Shown: positions 26,774-35,830, numbered from the stretch's first letter. The stretch is DNA of 64,000 nt from Anaerocolumna cellulosilytica (GCF_014218335.1 NZ_AP023367.1:738501-802500); one strand, 5' to 3'. Numbers and translations: made by a program. The notes: generated by a model from the letters alone, not told the origin.

Positions 26774-27634
26774 ATGAAGAAATTTAAAAAATGGAGTATA
26801 ATTTGTGCTGCTGCCCTGTTACTTTCACTAACTGTACCTACTGTTTTGCCTGTAAGTACTACAGTAACCGTTCAGGCTTCAGCGGTTAAAATCAGTCAGA
26901 AAAAACTGACTCTTAAGGTGGGAGCTTCTAAAGTATTAAAACTTACCGGGTCTAAAGATAAAGCTACATGGAATTCAAGTAATGAATCGGTTGCTGCAGT
27001 AAGTAAAAACGGTAAAGTTACAGCTAAAAAAGCTGGTACTGTAACTATAACTGCAACGGTTAGTAAGAGAAAATATACCTGCAAAGTAACTGTTACAGAA
27101 CCTGCAGCGGTTAATCCATTTGTAAAGAATGCTCCGTTTGAAGCGAAAGAAGGGGTTTATGAAAAGTTAACTTATGTAATGCCAAAAGACTTTACGGCAA
27201 CTACCATTAGTGAACAGGGGAATACTGCAATGATAATGCTCTCACCATCAGATGTAAGTACGGATAAAGGTTACTCTTCTGTTGTGTTAACAGTTCAGGA
27301 GAATGGTTCGAAGAAACCGGATTACAGTATTACGAAAGAAACCTTATCAGCTTATGTTACTGAAAATCTAATTAAATCACAATTTGCACAACAAGGCGTC
27401 GAAGCAACCGTGACAGATTTTAAGAGCAGTGATTATGAATCCGAATTAGGAACTGCTTATAAGACCGAATATCAGGTGAGTTATCAGGGTACTACTATAA
27501 AGCAGACCATATATGATATCTTCATTGATAATTATTTCTTTGAAGTTACAGCAAGTGATGTAGGTGACAAGGTTACCCCTGACATAAATATTGTTGCAAG
27601 TTATCTGTTAGATACCTTAAAAGCATCAAAATAG
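26774..27634 (+). CDS. secreted protein with bacterial Ig-like (Big_2) domain
   Basis: A 286-residue exported protein. Signal peptide at about 1-35 (IICAAALLLSLTVPTVLPVSTTVTVQA). One Big_2 domain at about 37-112 carries the typical WNSSNESVAAVSKNGKVTAKKAGTVTITA pattern. A C-terminal domain of about 165 residues has no recognised family. It is probably a cell-surface or secreted protein. A strong terminator follows. It is divergent from the serine hydrolase, and both have structured leaders, so the pair may be jointly controlled (inference). Confidence 0.8.
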   Translation: MKKFKKWSIICAAALLLSLTVPTVLPVSTTVTVQASAVKISQKKLTLKVGASKVLKLTGSKDKATWNSSNESVAAVSKNGKVTAKKAGTVTITATVSKRKYTCKVTVTEPAAVNPFVKNAPFEAKEGVYEKLTYVMPKDFTATTISEQGNTAMIMLSPSDVSTDKGYSSVVLTVQENGSKKPDYSITKETLSAYVTENLIKSQFAQQGVEATVTDFKSSDYESELGTAYKTEYQVSYQGTTIKQTIYDIFIDNYFFEVTASDVGDKVTPDINIVASYLLDTLKASK

Positions 27635-27658
27635 AAGTATTGAAAAGTTATCAATAAT

Positions 27659-27701
27659 CGCTTATTCTTTCTAAAACTCAAAGATAGAATAAGCGTTTTT
27701 T
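27659..27701 (+). terminator. intrinsic terminator
   Basis: CGCTTATTCT pairs with AGAATAAGCG, followed by TTTTTT at 27696-27701. Confidence 0.85.
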
Positions 27702-27825
27702 GCGGCCAAAGGTAGCAGACGAAGCTGAATATGAATTATTTCTGATATTTGAATAAGATGAATTGACAGGAGGAATCATATTCCATAAAATATTAGATAT
27801 AACATAGTAGAAAAGAGGGTGTGTA

Positions 27826-29499
27826 ATGAAATTTAAAGAAATGCCTTATGAGCGTATTGACTCCAAAAAAGTTAAGGAAGAATTTGAACAATTAATAGAG
27901 GAAATGAAAGCTGCAAAGAGCGGAGAAGAGCAATATGAAATACACAAAAAGTATTATGCCTTGACCGACAGAATTGAGACCATGTCAACCATTAGCCAGA
28001 TTCGTCATGATGGCAATACAGTGGATGCTTTCTATGAAGCAGAAAATGATTATTACGATAACATAATACCTGAGATACAAGACTATTCCTCCAGATATTT
28101 AAGAGTTTTATACGAATCTCCTTACCGTGAATATATGGAAAATAGAATCGGTCAGGTAGCATTTAAAAACATTGAATTAAAGCTGAAATCCTTTGATGAA
28201 AAACTGATTCCTCTTATGCAGGAAGAAAATAATCTGGTGACTACTTATGAAAAGCTTATTGCAAGTGCAAAAATACCTTTTCAGGGAGAAGAATTAAATA
28301 TTTCATTGCTTCGAAAATATATGACAGATAAAAATCGTGAAACAAGAAAAGAGGCTTGGTCAAAGCTTTCTGAATTTTTTGCAGGACACAGTGAAGAGCT
28401 AGATGATATTTATGATAAACTAGTTAAAAACAGAACGGAACAGGCAAAGCAATTAGGATATGATAACTATGTAGAACTTGGTTATTACCGTATGAATAGA
28501 AACAGCTATGATAAAGATATGGTAAAGAATTTCCGTGACCAGGTCAAAAAGTACCTCGTTCCTTATGTATCAAAAATTCATGAGCTCAGAAGAGAAGGTT
28601 TGGGACTAAGTGCATTAAAATATTACGATTATGATATGTTCTTTTCAGAGGGGAATCCTGCACCCCTGGGTACACCGGAAGAGATACTAAAGCAGGGAAA
28701 AGCCATGTACAGTGATTTGTCCCCGGAAACAAAAGAATTCTTTGACTTTATGTTTGAGAATGAATTGTTTGATGTTCTTGGTAGAAAAAATAAGAGGGCA
28801 GGTGGGTATATGACTTATATGCCTGATTATAATGCACCCTTTATTTTTGCTAACTTTAATGGAACCAGTTCAGATGTTGATGTAATAACCCATGAATGCG
28901 GGCACGCTTTTCAGGGCTATGTTTACAGAGAGTATGAAATAAAAGAATATCGGGATATTACGATGGAAACGGCTGAAATTCATTCCATGTCCATGGAATT
29001 CTTTACGGATAAATACATGGAGCTGTTTTTTGGTGAAAGAGCAGAAGATTACCGAAGAATGCACTTACAGGATGCTGTCATTTTCATTCCTTATGGCTGC
29101 ATGGTGGACGAATTCCAACATATTATTTATGAAAATCCCGGATTATCTCCAATAGAAAGAAAAGAGATTTGGGCTAGCTTAGAAAAAGAATACAGACCAG
29201 AGATGGATTATGAAGGCGATTTGTATTTTATGGGCGGCGGATTTTGGCAAAAACAACAGCATATTTACAGTGCTCCTTTTTATTATATTGACTACTGTCT
29301 TGCACAGACATGTGCACTTCAATATAAGACAAAAATGGATGAAGATTATACCAAAGCCTTTGAAAGCTATTTAAAGTTATGTAAGTTATCAGCCAGTGAT
29401 TTTTTTGTAAATATGCTTAAGGAAGTAGGTTTAAATTCACCTTTTGAAGACGGTTGTATTGAAGAAATTGTAACAAAATTAAATAAATATATTTTCTAA
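27826..29499 (+). CDS. M3 family oligoendopeptidase (PepF-like)
   Basis: A 557-residue cytosolic zinc metallopeptidase that would cleave short peptides. The HECGH zinc motif (HExxH) lies at about residues 356-360 in VITHECGHAFQGY, and the third ligand region METAEIHSMS follows about 25 residues later, the normal M3 arrangement. The length is normal for the M3B oligoendopeptidase group (about 560-600). There is no signal peptide. It is preceded by AGAGGGTG, and an 18-bp terminator hairpin follows. It is likely a single-gene unit. Confidence 0.9.
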   Translation: MKFKEMPYERIDSKKVKEEFEQLIEEMKAAKSGEEQYEIHKKYYALTDRIETMSTISQIRHDGNTVDAFYEAENDYYDNIIPEIQDYSSRYLRVLYESPYREYMENRIGQVAFKNIELKLKSFDEKLIPLMQEENNLVTTYEKLIASAKIPFQGEELNISLLRKYMTDKNRETRKEAWSKLSEFFAGHSEELDDIYDKLVKNRTEQAKQLGYDNYVELGYYRMNRNSYDKDMVKNFRDQVKKYLVPYVSKIHELRREGLGLSALKYYDYDMFFSEGNPAPLGTPEEILKQGKAMYSDLSPETKEFFDFMFENELFDVLGRKNKRAGGYMTYMPDYNAPFIFANFNGTSSDVDVITHECGHAFQGYVYREYEIKEYRDITMETAEIHSMSMEFFTDKYMELFFGERAEDYRRMHLQDAVIFIPYGCMVDEFQHIIYENPGLSPIERKEIWASLEKEYRPEMDYEGDLYFMGGGFWQKQQHIYSAPFYYIDYCLAQTCALQYKTKMDEDYTKAFESYLKLCKLSASDFFVNMLKEVGLNSPFEDGCIEEIVTKLNKYIF

Positions 29500-29505
29500 G
29501 TGCAT

Positions 29506-29559
29506 AAAAGATCTGACATTACAAAGTACTCTAAAGTATGCTGTAATGTCAGATCTTTT
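29506..29559. terminator. 18-bp perfect hairpin, bidirectional terminator
   Basis: Arms 29506-29523 and 29542-29559 are perfectly complementary, beginning AAAAGATCTGA and ending TCAGATCTTTT, so T runs result on both strands. It separates the peptidase and the convergent CPBP gene. Confidence 0.9.
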
Positions 29560-29631
29560 AATGAATAGTTTTATAGTTAGAATAAAAAGGTGTATTGCAA
29601 ACACCTAAAACAGCACTGTTGAAAAAGAGCG

Positions 29632-30375
29632 TTAGTTATCCTTTGACTGTTCAAGCTTTTTCCACAAAAAGAAGGCATATAGTATTAAAATCAGGGTTTG
29701 GATGCCAGTAAAAAACAGTAGTTGTGAGTTGGAAAGTTCAGCAGAAGGTGTTTGTATATAACCTAAAAAGTCATGAATAAAGTGCCAAAGAATAACTGGT
29801 ACCAGACTTTTAGTTAAAACGAATAATTCTGCAAATACGATTCCAAATACAAAAGCAAATACAATTTGTACTATGGTTAAAGAGAGTTTCGCTCCCCCTG
29901 CAACGTTACCAATATGGGTTAAACCAAAGATTACAGAAGAGATAAGAATAGCTTTCTTTGTTCCCATTCGGCTTAACAGAGTAATCATAATCCCTCTAAA
30001 ATAGAATTCTTCTGCAATACCTACGGATAAGGTAAAAAAGAAAGCAGAAAGGATATAAGCTGGGTTCAGTTCACGAAAACCAGCAAGAAATCCAAGGGCT
30101 TCGATGAAAATCGCGGGTATATAATATGCCATCTGAATTTTGCGGTAGGGTTTTTGAAATCCATATTGCTGTAGGCTTAATCTGGAACGGCACATATAAA
30201 TGAAGGCAGGTATAACTGATAATAATACAAATACACCAAATAAAAACAGGTAGGAAGCATCCTGAACCCCTGTTATTGTAGTAACTGCACCTCCTATAGC
30301 ATAAAATACCAAGATAATGACAGCCCAAATGATAGAAGCTATTACTGGATTTCTTTCTGAAAATGATTGTTTCAT
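29632..30375 (-). CDS. CPBP family intramembrane metalloprotease
   Basis: A 247-residue polytopic membrane protein of the CPBP/Abi family. It carries the EEFYFRG motif (EExxxR, about residue 121), FGLTHIGN (FxxxH, about 151) and a C-terminal HFIHDFLG (about 204), which are the conserved catalytic motifs. Such proteases process prenylated proteins in eukaryotes and act in bacteriocin immunity or regulation in bacteria. The specific role here is unknown. It starts two bases after the TetR-type gene, so the two form an operon. Confidence 0.85.
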   Translation of the reverse strand: MKQSFSERNPVIASIIWAVIILVFYAIGGAVTTITGVQDASYLFLFGVFVLLSVIPAFIYMCRSRLSLQQYGFQKPYRKIQMAYYIPAIFIEALGFLAGFRELNPAYILSAFFFTLSVGIAEEFYFRGIMITLLSRMGTKKAILISSVIFGLTHIGNVAGGAKLSLTIVQIVFAFVFGIVFAELFVLTKSLVPVILWHFIHDFLGYIQTPSAELSNSQLLFFTGIQTLILILYAFFLWKKLEQSKDN

Positions 30376-30377
30376 GA

Positions 30378-30947
30378 TTAATTATCCCTTTCTTTTAAAC
30401 GATGTAGTAAGCCTGCAAAGGTGTCTTTTAGGATTGTTTCAATTTCTGCTTCATCAAGGTCACAGGAATTTGTGGCAGCCATAGAAGCAATTCCATGAAT
30501 CATCAGCCAGATGTCAACAAATAGTACCTTAGCAAATTCCTCTGATAACCCGGTCATTCCTTGTATTATACCGATAACCTGTTGATTATCCTCCCCTTCT
30601 AACATTTCTGAGAAGCTTTTTATTTTAAACTGCTCGGCCATAAATAGAAGAATAAAAAAATTGCGCTCCAACCTTGCAAAGCGGATGTAAGCAAGTCCCA
30701 TGCCCAAAAAAGGGATGGGGTGTTCAAGTCCCTGAAACATAAACTGGTTATAGTAAGCTTCCACTTTTTGATATAAATTAAGTTTTAAATCCTCCATACT
30801 TTCATATGCTCGAAAAATTGGCTGAGTAGAACAATTTAATTGTCTTGCCAATTCACGTGCGTTAACATGCTGGATTCCTTTTTCTCTGGTAACCATAAAG
30901 GCAGCGTCCAGAATAGAGTCTTTTGTTATTTTGATTCTGGGTGGCAT
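30378..30947 (-). CDS. TetR family transcriptional regulator
   Basis: A 189-residue regulator. The N-terminal helix-turn-helix is KDSILDAAFMVTREKGIQHVNARELARQLNCSTQPIFRAYESMEDL, the standard TetR pattern; the C-terminal ligand-binding region is helical. AAAGGAG precedes the ATG. A perfect 14-bp palindrome lies between promoter and start, so autoregulation together with the CPBP gene is likely. The ligand is unknown. Confidence 0.85.
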   Translation of the reverse strand: MPPRIKITKDSILDAAFMVTREKGIQHVNARELARQLNCSTQPIFRAYESMEDLKLNLYQKVEAYYNQFMFQGLEHPIPFLGMGLAYIRFARLERNFFILLFMAEQFKIKSFSEMLEGEDNQQVIGIIQGMTGLSEEFAKVLFVDIWLMIHGIASMAATNSCDLDEAEIETILKDTFAGLLHRLKERDN

Positions 30948-30963
30948 GATGTTTCTCCTTTGA

Positions 30964-30977
30964 ATAACATATGTTAT
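30964..30977 (-). promoter_or_regulatory. putative TetR-type operator
   Basis: ATAACATATGTTAT is a perfect 14-bp palindrome 17 bases before the TetR-type start codon and about 13-26 bases downstream of the expected transcription start. The position suits self-repression. Confidence 0.6.
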
Positions 30978-30996
30978 GTAACTGGTGATATTTTAT

Positions 30997-31024
30997 ATAT
31001 TAACACAAAAAGGTACAATGTCAA
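30997..31024 (-). promoter_or_regulatory. promoter of tetR-CPBP operon
   Basis: Minus strand TTGACA (31024-31019), 16 bases, TAATAT (31002-30997). The -35 element directly touches the left target duplication of the IS element, so the insertion stopped just short of destroying this promoter. Confidence 0.6.
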
Positions 31025-31051
31025 GAGAAATATTTATAAATGCAATCCAAG
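31025..31051 (+). repeat. left 27-bp target duplication of IS element
   Basis: Bases 31025-31051 are identical to 32629-32655 (begins GAGAAATATTTA, ends ATCCAAG). Perfect identity suggests a recent insertion. Confidence 0.9.
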
Positions 31052-31157
31052 TTCTGAACCATTTTTGATAATGTCTTAAGTAACCACAAGTGATTATGTC
31101 CCAAATGAGTAATCCATGTTACACTATATCCTCATGACTTACAGATGAGGAGACATT

Positions 31158-32555
31158 ATGAGAAAGGTCAAGTTGACTATGAATGAAGAAAAACGTTATG
31201 AAGTAATAAAGAAGTTAGTAGACACAAACGGAAATAAAAAGAATGCTGCCTTGAAGATCGGTTGCACCGAAAGACATATCAATAGAATGATTGCAGGATA
31301 TAAACGTGATGGTAAATCCTTTTTTATACATGGAAACAGAGGTCGGACTCCTGCTCATGCTCTTTCAAAAGAAACCAAGCAAACTGTCCTAGATTTATAT
31401 CGTAGTAAGTACTTCGATACGAATTTTACTCATTGTATCGAGCTTCTAGAGAAGTATGAGGGAATTTCTATTTCTGTATCTACATTGAACTCTATTTTAG
31501 AAAAAGAATATATTCTTTCTCCAAAAGCTACCCGATCAAAAAAAAGAAAAACCAAACTAAAACTTAAACATTTGAAAACACAAACTAAATCTAAAAAGAT
31601 ACTAGCAGAGTTGCAATCCAATATCGTTGCAATCGAGGATGCACATTCCAGACGTCCTAGATGTGCTTATTTTGGCGAAATGCTTCAAATGGATGCTTCG
31701 ATCCACTTGTGGTTCGGTGATACGAAAACTCAGCTTCACATCGCTGTCGATGATGCAACTGGTACTATTGTCGGTGCTTACTTTGATGAACAAGAAACTT
31801 TAAAAGGATACTACAATGTGTTTCATCAAGTACTTACTGAGTATGGTATTCCCTATTTATTTTTTACCGATAACCGTACAGTTTTTGAATATAAACAAAA
31901 AAACGCCCCTTCTATCGAAGAGGACACATACACACAATTCGCTTATGCTTGTAAACAGCTAGGTGTTGAAATCAAGACCAGCAGTATACCACAAGCAAAA
32001 GGTCGAGTGGAACGATTGTTCCAAACCTTACAATCTCGCCTACCAGTCGAATTACGCCTGGCAGGCATAAACACACTTAGCGAAGCAAATGCATTCTTAA
32101 ACTCCTACATAAAAGAATACAATGCCAAGTTTGCTCTAGAGACCAATCTTATCAAATCTGTCTTTGAAAAGCAACCCGTTTTAGAAGAAATAAATCTTGT
32201 TCTTTCTGTTCTTACAGAAAGAAAGATAGATAATGGACACTGTTTGAAGTTTAAAAATAAGTATTTTAAGACACTTGATAAGAACGGGCATCAGGTACAC
32301 TTTTATAAGGGGACAAAGGCAATGGTAATAGAAGCATTTGACGGTAATAAATACTGTTGTATAGATGAGAGTATTTATGCGCTAGAAGCAATTCCGTCAC
32401 ATGAGAAAATATCAAAAAACTTTGATCTTACGCTGTCGCAGAATAGAACAATAAAGCGGAAGATACCAGGGATGCATCATCCTTGGAGAAGGCAAGAATT
32501 CTGGCGTTTTGTTAAAATGCAGGAACACCACTGGAATGATGAAGTCCCTGCTTAA
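31158..32555 (+). CDS. IS1202-group transposase
   Basis: A 465-residue DDE transposase. An N-terminal helix-turn-helix region (NKKNAALKIGCTERHINRMIAGYKRDG) is followed by a retroviral integrase-like core with Asp179 in LQMDAS, Asp238 in FTDNR and Glu285 in GRVERLFQTLQ, and then a beta-rich C-terminal part. It is intact, with GAGGAGA before the ATG. It catalyses movement of the surrounding element. Confidence 0.9.
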   Translation: MRKVKLTMNEEKRYEVIKKLVDTNGNKKNAALKIGCTERHINRMIAGYKRDGKSFFIHGNRGRTPAHALSKETKQTVLDLYRSKYFDTNFTHCIELLEKYEGISISVSTLNSILEKEYILSPKATRSKKRKTKLKLKHLKTQTKSKKILAELQSNIVAIEDAHSRRPRCAYFGEMLQMDASIHLWFGDTKTQLHIAVDDATGTIVGAYFDEQETLKGYYNVFHQVLTEYGIPYLFFTDNRTVFEYKQKNAPSIEEDTYTQFAYACKQLGVEIKTSSIPQAKGRVERLFQTLQSRLPVELRLAGINTLSEANAFLNSYIKEYNAKFALETNLIKSVFEKQPVLEEINLVLSVLTERKIDNGHCLKFKNKYFKTLDKNGHQVHFYKGTKAMVIEAFDGNKYCCIDESIYALEAIPSHEKISKNFDLTLSQNRTIKRKIPGMHHPWRRQEFWRFVKMQEHHWNDEVPA

Positions 32556-32564
32556 ATAGATAAA

Positions 32565-32586
32565 AGCACCAGCCACAGCTGGTGCT
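32565..32586 (+). terminator. hairpin at 3-prime end of the transposase gene
   Basis: AGCACCAGC and GCTGGTGCT pair perfectly around CACA ten bases after the transposase stop. The T run is weak (AATGTTTAAAATTT). Confidence 0.6.
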
Positions 32587-32628
32587 AATGTTTAAAATTT
32601 ATTAGGACATTCTCAAAAATGCTTGACA

Positions 32629-32655
32629 GAGAAATATTTATAAATGCAATCCAAG
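32629..32655 (+). repeat. right 27-bp target duplication of IS element
   Basis: Identical to 31025-31051; see the IS entry. Confidence 0.9.
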
Positions 32656-32766
32656 AAGAAAAAGGGAGAAAAGATACTATAATTCAAGAAAGGCATCGAG
32701 TATAATATAGACTTTATTAAGGGTTTGTAGAAATTTATGGAATTTTATACAAAATTAAAAAAGTTC

Positions 32767-32795
32767 TTGATTATTTATAGAATATACTGTAATAT
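32767..32795 (+). promoter_or_regulatory. putative promoter of uracil permease gene
   Basis: TTGATT (32767-32772), 17 bases, TAATAT (32790-32795), 62 bases before the start codon. The rest of the 300-base gap holds the IS end and AT-rich DNA without a recognised riboswitch. Confidence 0.5.
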
Positions 32796-32857
32796 TTATA
32801 AGGTTTGTGTTTTGCTAATGCTTAATAAAACTGAAAAACAACTAAGAGGAGGAAACA

Positions 32858-34126
32858 ATGGAAAAGACACTGAATAAGAAAATTATTCTGGGTATCCAGC
32901 ATGTACTGGCTATGTTCGGTGCCACTGTATTAGTCCCGGCTTTAACAGGACTTGACACATCAATTACTTTATTTTGTGCCGGAGCAGGTACCTTATTATT
33001 TCATTTGGTAACCAAGAAAAAAGTTCCTGTATTTTTAGGTTCCAGTTTTGCTTTTATGGGAGGTATTATTTCGGTCATAGGTGATTCTAGAATAGGAGAT
33101 GCTGATTTCTTGGATAAATTAGCAGCGGTGAAAGGTGCAATTATCATAGCCGGTTTGGTTTATGCAGCATTTGCATTAATTATTAAAATGGTAGGTTATG
33201 ATAAAGTAGGTAAATTATTACCTCCGATTGTTACTGGACCTATTATAATTGTTATTGGTTTAAGACTTAGTGGCACAGCCATTGACAGCGCCTTCTATGA
33301 TAAGGGTGAATTTAGCTTAAAAGCCCTCTTAGTTACAGTTGTGGTTCTTTCCACAGTTGTCTGTATTTCTGTATTTGCAAAAGGAATTTATAATTTAATG
33401 CCGATTCTATTTGCAATCATTGTCGGATATATTATTTGTCTTCCATTAGGTTTTGTAGATTTAACACCAGTAAAAAATGCTGAGATTATTTCTTTAATGG
33501 ACGAAAATATACGAGCACAGTTATTCCTTTTACCTACTTTTAGACTGGATGCAATTTTAGCAATTGCTCCGATAGCTTTAGTTACCTTAATTGAACATGT
33601 GGGAGATATAACTACGAATAGTGCAGTCGTAGGTGAAAATTTCGTGGAGGATCCGGGAATTCATAGAACTCTTTTAGGAGATGGTCTTGCAACCTCCTTA
33701 GCCGGTTTACTTGGAGGACCTGCTAACACAACGTACGGTGAAAATACAGGAGTTTTAGCAGTTACCAAAAACTATGACCCTTCCGTAATCCGAATTGCAG
33801 CAGTTGTTGCGATTGTTCTTGGTATCATCGGTAAATTCGGAGGTTTTGTAACCAGCATACCTACACCGGTTACCGGAGGAATCAGTATTGTACTTTATGG
33901 TATGATATCATCAGTAGGTATCCGTATTCTGATTAACTCCAAATTAAACTTCGGAAACAGCAGGAATCTTATGATAGCAGCCCTGATTTTGGTATTGGGT
34001 ATCGGTTGTGACAATATACCGATAACAGCTACAGTTACAATTTCTGGACTTGCCTTAGCAGCAATTTGTGGTATAGTACTTGCGTTGTTATTACCAGAGA
34101 GTAAGGATTGTATACTGGAAGAGTAA
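32858..34126 (+). CDS. uraA: uracil/xanthine permease (NCS2 family)
   Basis: A 422-residue membrane transporter with about 12-14 hydrophobic segments. The N-terminal ILGIQHVLAMFGATVLVPALTGLD and the NTTYGENTGVLAVTKNYDPSVI block are diagnostic of the NCS2 nucleobase transporters; the latter fits the uracil permease (UraA/PyrP) branch. It would import uracil with protons for pyrimidine salvage. AGAGGAGG precedes the ATG. It stands alone and converges on the thi operon across a shared terminator. Confidence 0.88.
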   Translation: MEKTLNKKIILGIQHVLAMFGATVLVPALTGLDTSITLFCAGAGTLLFHLVTKKKVPVFLGSSFAFMGGIISVIGDSRIGDADFLDKLAAVKGAIIIAGLVYAAFALIIKMVGYDKVGKLLPPIVTGPIIIVIGLRLSGTAIDSAFYDKGEFSLKALLVTVVVLSTVVCISVFAKGIYNLMPILFAIIVGYIICLPLGFVDLTPVKNAEIISLMDENIRAQLFLLPTFRLDAILAIAPIALVTLIEHVGDITTNSAVVGENFVEDPGIHRTLLGDGLATSLAGLLGGPANTTYGENTGVLAVTKNYDPSVIRIAAVVAIVLGIIGKFGGFVTSIPTPVTGGISIVLYGMISSVGIRILINSKLNFGNSRNLMIAALILVLGIGCDNIPITATVTISGLALAAICGIVLALLLPESKDCILEE

Positions 34127-34182
34127 TAAATATATATAGTAGGATTGATAAAATTTGTTGCCGATTCAGCAACTTTATAGGA

Positions 34183-34268
34183 CAAGCCCCTTGGCTTTTC
34201 TTGTTACACGAATGATAGACATGTATGTCTGGCAGCTTGTGTAGATAGAAAAGCAAGAGGCTTTTTTT
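34183..34268. terminator. long composite hairpin, bidirectional terminator
   Basis: Outer arms AAGCCCCTTGGCTTTTCT and AGAAAAGCAAGAGGCTTT pair with few mismatches, with inner TACAC/GTGTA and AGACAT/ATGTCT pairs, followed by TTTTTT. It lies between the convergent uracil permease gene and thiE. Confidence 0.8.
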
Positions 34269-34278
34269 GTTCTTTTGC

Positions 34279-34908
34279 TTATAACTGATTTGTTAGCCGT
34301 TTTAATTCTATAGTGGCTTTTTTAATATTTTTTTGAGAAATCACGGAAGAAACAACAGCTATGCCGTTAATGCCGGTATTTTTAAAGTCAGCAACTCTTG
34401 ATTGGTTGATTCCGCCAATTACAATAAGCGGTAAAGTAAGAGCCGCTCTAATTTCTAGTAATTCATCCATGGAAACGGTTTTGGCATCTGTCTTCGTCGC
34501 AGTTGGATACATGGCTCCAATACCAAGGTAATCCGCTCCGCAAGCGGCGGCTTCCACAGCTTCGTGAATGGTAGAGACAGAAATACCAAGTAATTTATCT
34601 GTGCCAATTAATTTTCGAGCCAGAGTACCCGGCAGGTCGTTTTGACCTACATGGACACCATCAGCATCAATGGCAAGAGCTATGTCAATCCGGTCATTGA
34701 TAATGAGTTTTGCCTGATACCGATTTGTTAGCCTTTTGATACTACAGGCCAGTTCATAAAATTCACGAGAAGTGGCTGTTTTTTCTCGCAGCTGAATAAG
34801 TTTACAGCCGCCAAGGAGAGCTTGTTCCACTGCTTCCTCCAAAGTCTCGGTACTCATTAGCTGGCGGTCTGTTACTAGATATAAGGAATAATCGGTGTTA
34901 TTTTTCAT
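34279..34908 (-). CDS. thiE: thiamine-phosphate synthase
   Basis: A 209-residue TIM-barrel enzyme that joins hydroxymethylpyrimidine pyrophosphate and thiazole phosphate to give thiamine phosphate. Family motifs are present in order: LYLVTDRQ, IQLREK near residue 40, LIINDRIDIALAIDADGVHVGQNDLP near 68-94, YLGIGAMYPTATK near 127, and VIGGI near 163. Its start overlaps the end of thiM by 11 bases, so the two are coupled. It is the last gene of the thi operon. Confidence 0.95.
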   Translation of the reverse strand: MKNNTDYSLYLVTDRQLMSTETLEEAVEQALLGGCKLIQLREKTATSREFYELACSIKRLTNRYQAKLIINDRIDIALAIDADGVHVGQNDLPGTLARKLIGTDKLLGISVSTIHEAVEAAACGADYLGIGAMYPTATKTDAKTVSMDELLEIRAALTLPLIVIGGINQSRVADFKNTGINGIAVVSSVISQKNIKKATIELKRLTNQL

Positions 34909-35716
34909 GGATACGTACCTTCTTTATAAATGTTGAGGCTTCCATACAGCTTACAGAATCAATTAGTGCCGTACGAAAGCTTGCAGTCCCTTTATTTCCG
35001 GCCATTTCATATGCAGTCTCTCCTGCAATACCCATCACGGCAATACTTACGACAGCTGCAGAAAACATAGTATTTGATATTCCGGCAAAAGCGCCGGTCA
35101 GGGCAGTTGCCATACAGCCTGTACCTGTAACACGAGACATCATAGGGTTTCCATTATCTATGGTCACCGTTCTCTTCCCATCGGAGATAACGTCTTGTGC
35201 TCCGGTAATGACAGTAACGCATTGGTACTTCTTGGCAACTGTTTGAGCAACAGCAATGCCGTCTTTGTCGTAATCGGAAGGAGAGGTATCTACTCCCTTC
35301 GTTGAGACCTGTAAACCTGCGCAATAAGATATTTCTGACAGGTTGCCTCTTAAAATATCTATGTTCAATTGGCTGAACAGAGAATCTACGGTAGAATTTC
35401 GCAGGGTGGAAGCACCTGCCCCCACCGGATCAAGGACAATAGGAATCCCAAGTGTATTTGCCGCCTTTCCTGCTCTTACCATGGCACGGATTGTGTTATT
35501 ATTTAAGGTTCCAAGATTAAGCACCAAAGCAGAGGATAATCTCACAATATCCTCCATTTCATTTTCGTCATCTGCCATTATAGGTGAAGCACCGATAGCC
35601 AGTATTATGTTAGCGCAATCATTTATAGTAACGTTGTTGGTAATGCTGTGAATCAGAGGTGAAGTTTCTCTGACTTTGGTTATGAGCAAGGATAAATCCT
35701 TTATAAATTCATTCAT
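34898..35716 (-). CDS. thiM: hydroxyethylthiazole kinase
   Basis: A 272-residue kinase that phosphorylates 4-methyl-5-(2-hydroxyethyl)thiazole for salvage into thiamine. Visible motifs: HSITNNVTINDCANIILAIGASPIMADDENEM at the N-terminus, VLDPVGAGAST near residue 99, and RVTGTGCMATALTGA near 196 (ATP-binding and catalytic Cys region). It is preceded by a class A leader. No thiazole synthesis gene is in the window, so thiazole salvage through ThiM may be the main route (inference). Confidence 0.95.
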   Translation of the reverse strand: MNEFIKDLSLLITKVRETSPLIHSITNNVTINDCANIILAIGASPIMADDENEMEDIVRLSSALVLNLGTLNNNTIRAMVRAGKAANTLGIPIVLDPVGAGASTLRNSTVDSLFSQLNIDILRGNLSEISYCAGLQVSTKGVDTSPSDYDKDGIAVAQTVAKKYQCVTVITGAQDVISDGKRTVTIDNGNPMMSRVTGTGCMATALTGAFAGISNTMFSAAVVSIAVMGIAGETAYEMAGNKGTASFRTALIDSVSCMEASTFIKKVRIHEK

Positions 35717-35750
35717 AGATAGCTCCCATCTACGGCCTTTTGCCGCATGT
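35717..35750 (-). promoter_or_regulatory. class A hairpin leader of thiM
   Basis: Minus strand: TGCGGC (35747-35742) pairs with GCCGTA (35736-35731), followed by GATGGGAGCTATCT and the ATG. Compared with the leader at 701, an A-U pair becomes G-C in the stem, a compensatory change that supports a real RNA hairpin. Confidence 0.6.
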
Positions 35751-35830
35751 AAATTAAAGGGTTAAATTGAGAATCGTAGGAGATACGCCGTATTAAAGTG
35801 TTTATTACTTTCGCATACTATAAATTTGCA

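Larger units (their letters stand above)
31052..32628 (+). mobile_element. complete IS1202-group (ISNCY) insertion sequence, 1577 bp
   Basis: A single transposase gene is bounded by imperfect inverted ends: CCATTTTTGATAATGTCTTA on the left, and GCATTTTTGAGAATGTCCTA read inward from the right. A perfect 27-bp target duplication flanks it. Long target duplications of this order are characteristic of the IS1202 group. The right end finishes in TTGACA, an outward -35 hexamer, but no -10 lies at the right distance in this target. The element sits between tetR-CPBP and the uracil permease and breaks no recognisable gene. Confidence 0.88.

Noticed and set aside
31025..31051. Possible dif/Xer-associated insertion, as reported for some IS1202-group elements.
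   Set aside because: The target sequence shows no convincing match to Firmicute dif arms and centre.
32680..32790. Possible purine riboswitch before the uracil permease (TATAAT...TTTGTAGAAATTT).
   Set aside because: The conserved core of the purine aptamer (TCTACC and the two loop-loop kissing motifs) is missing.
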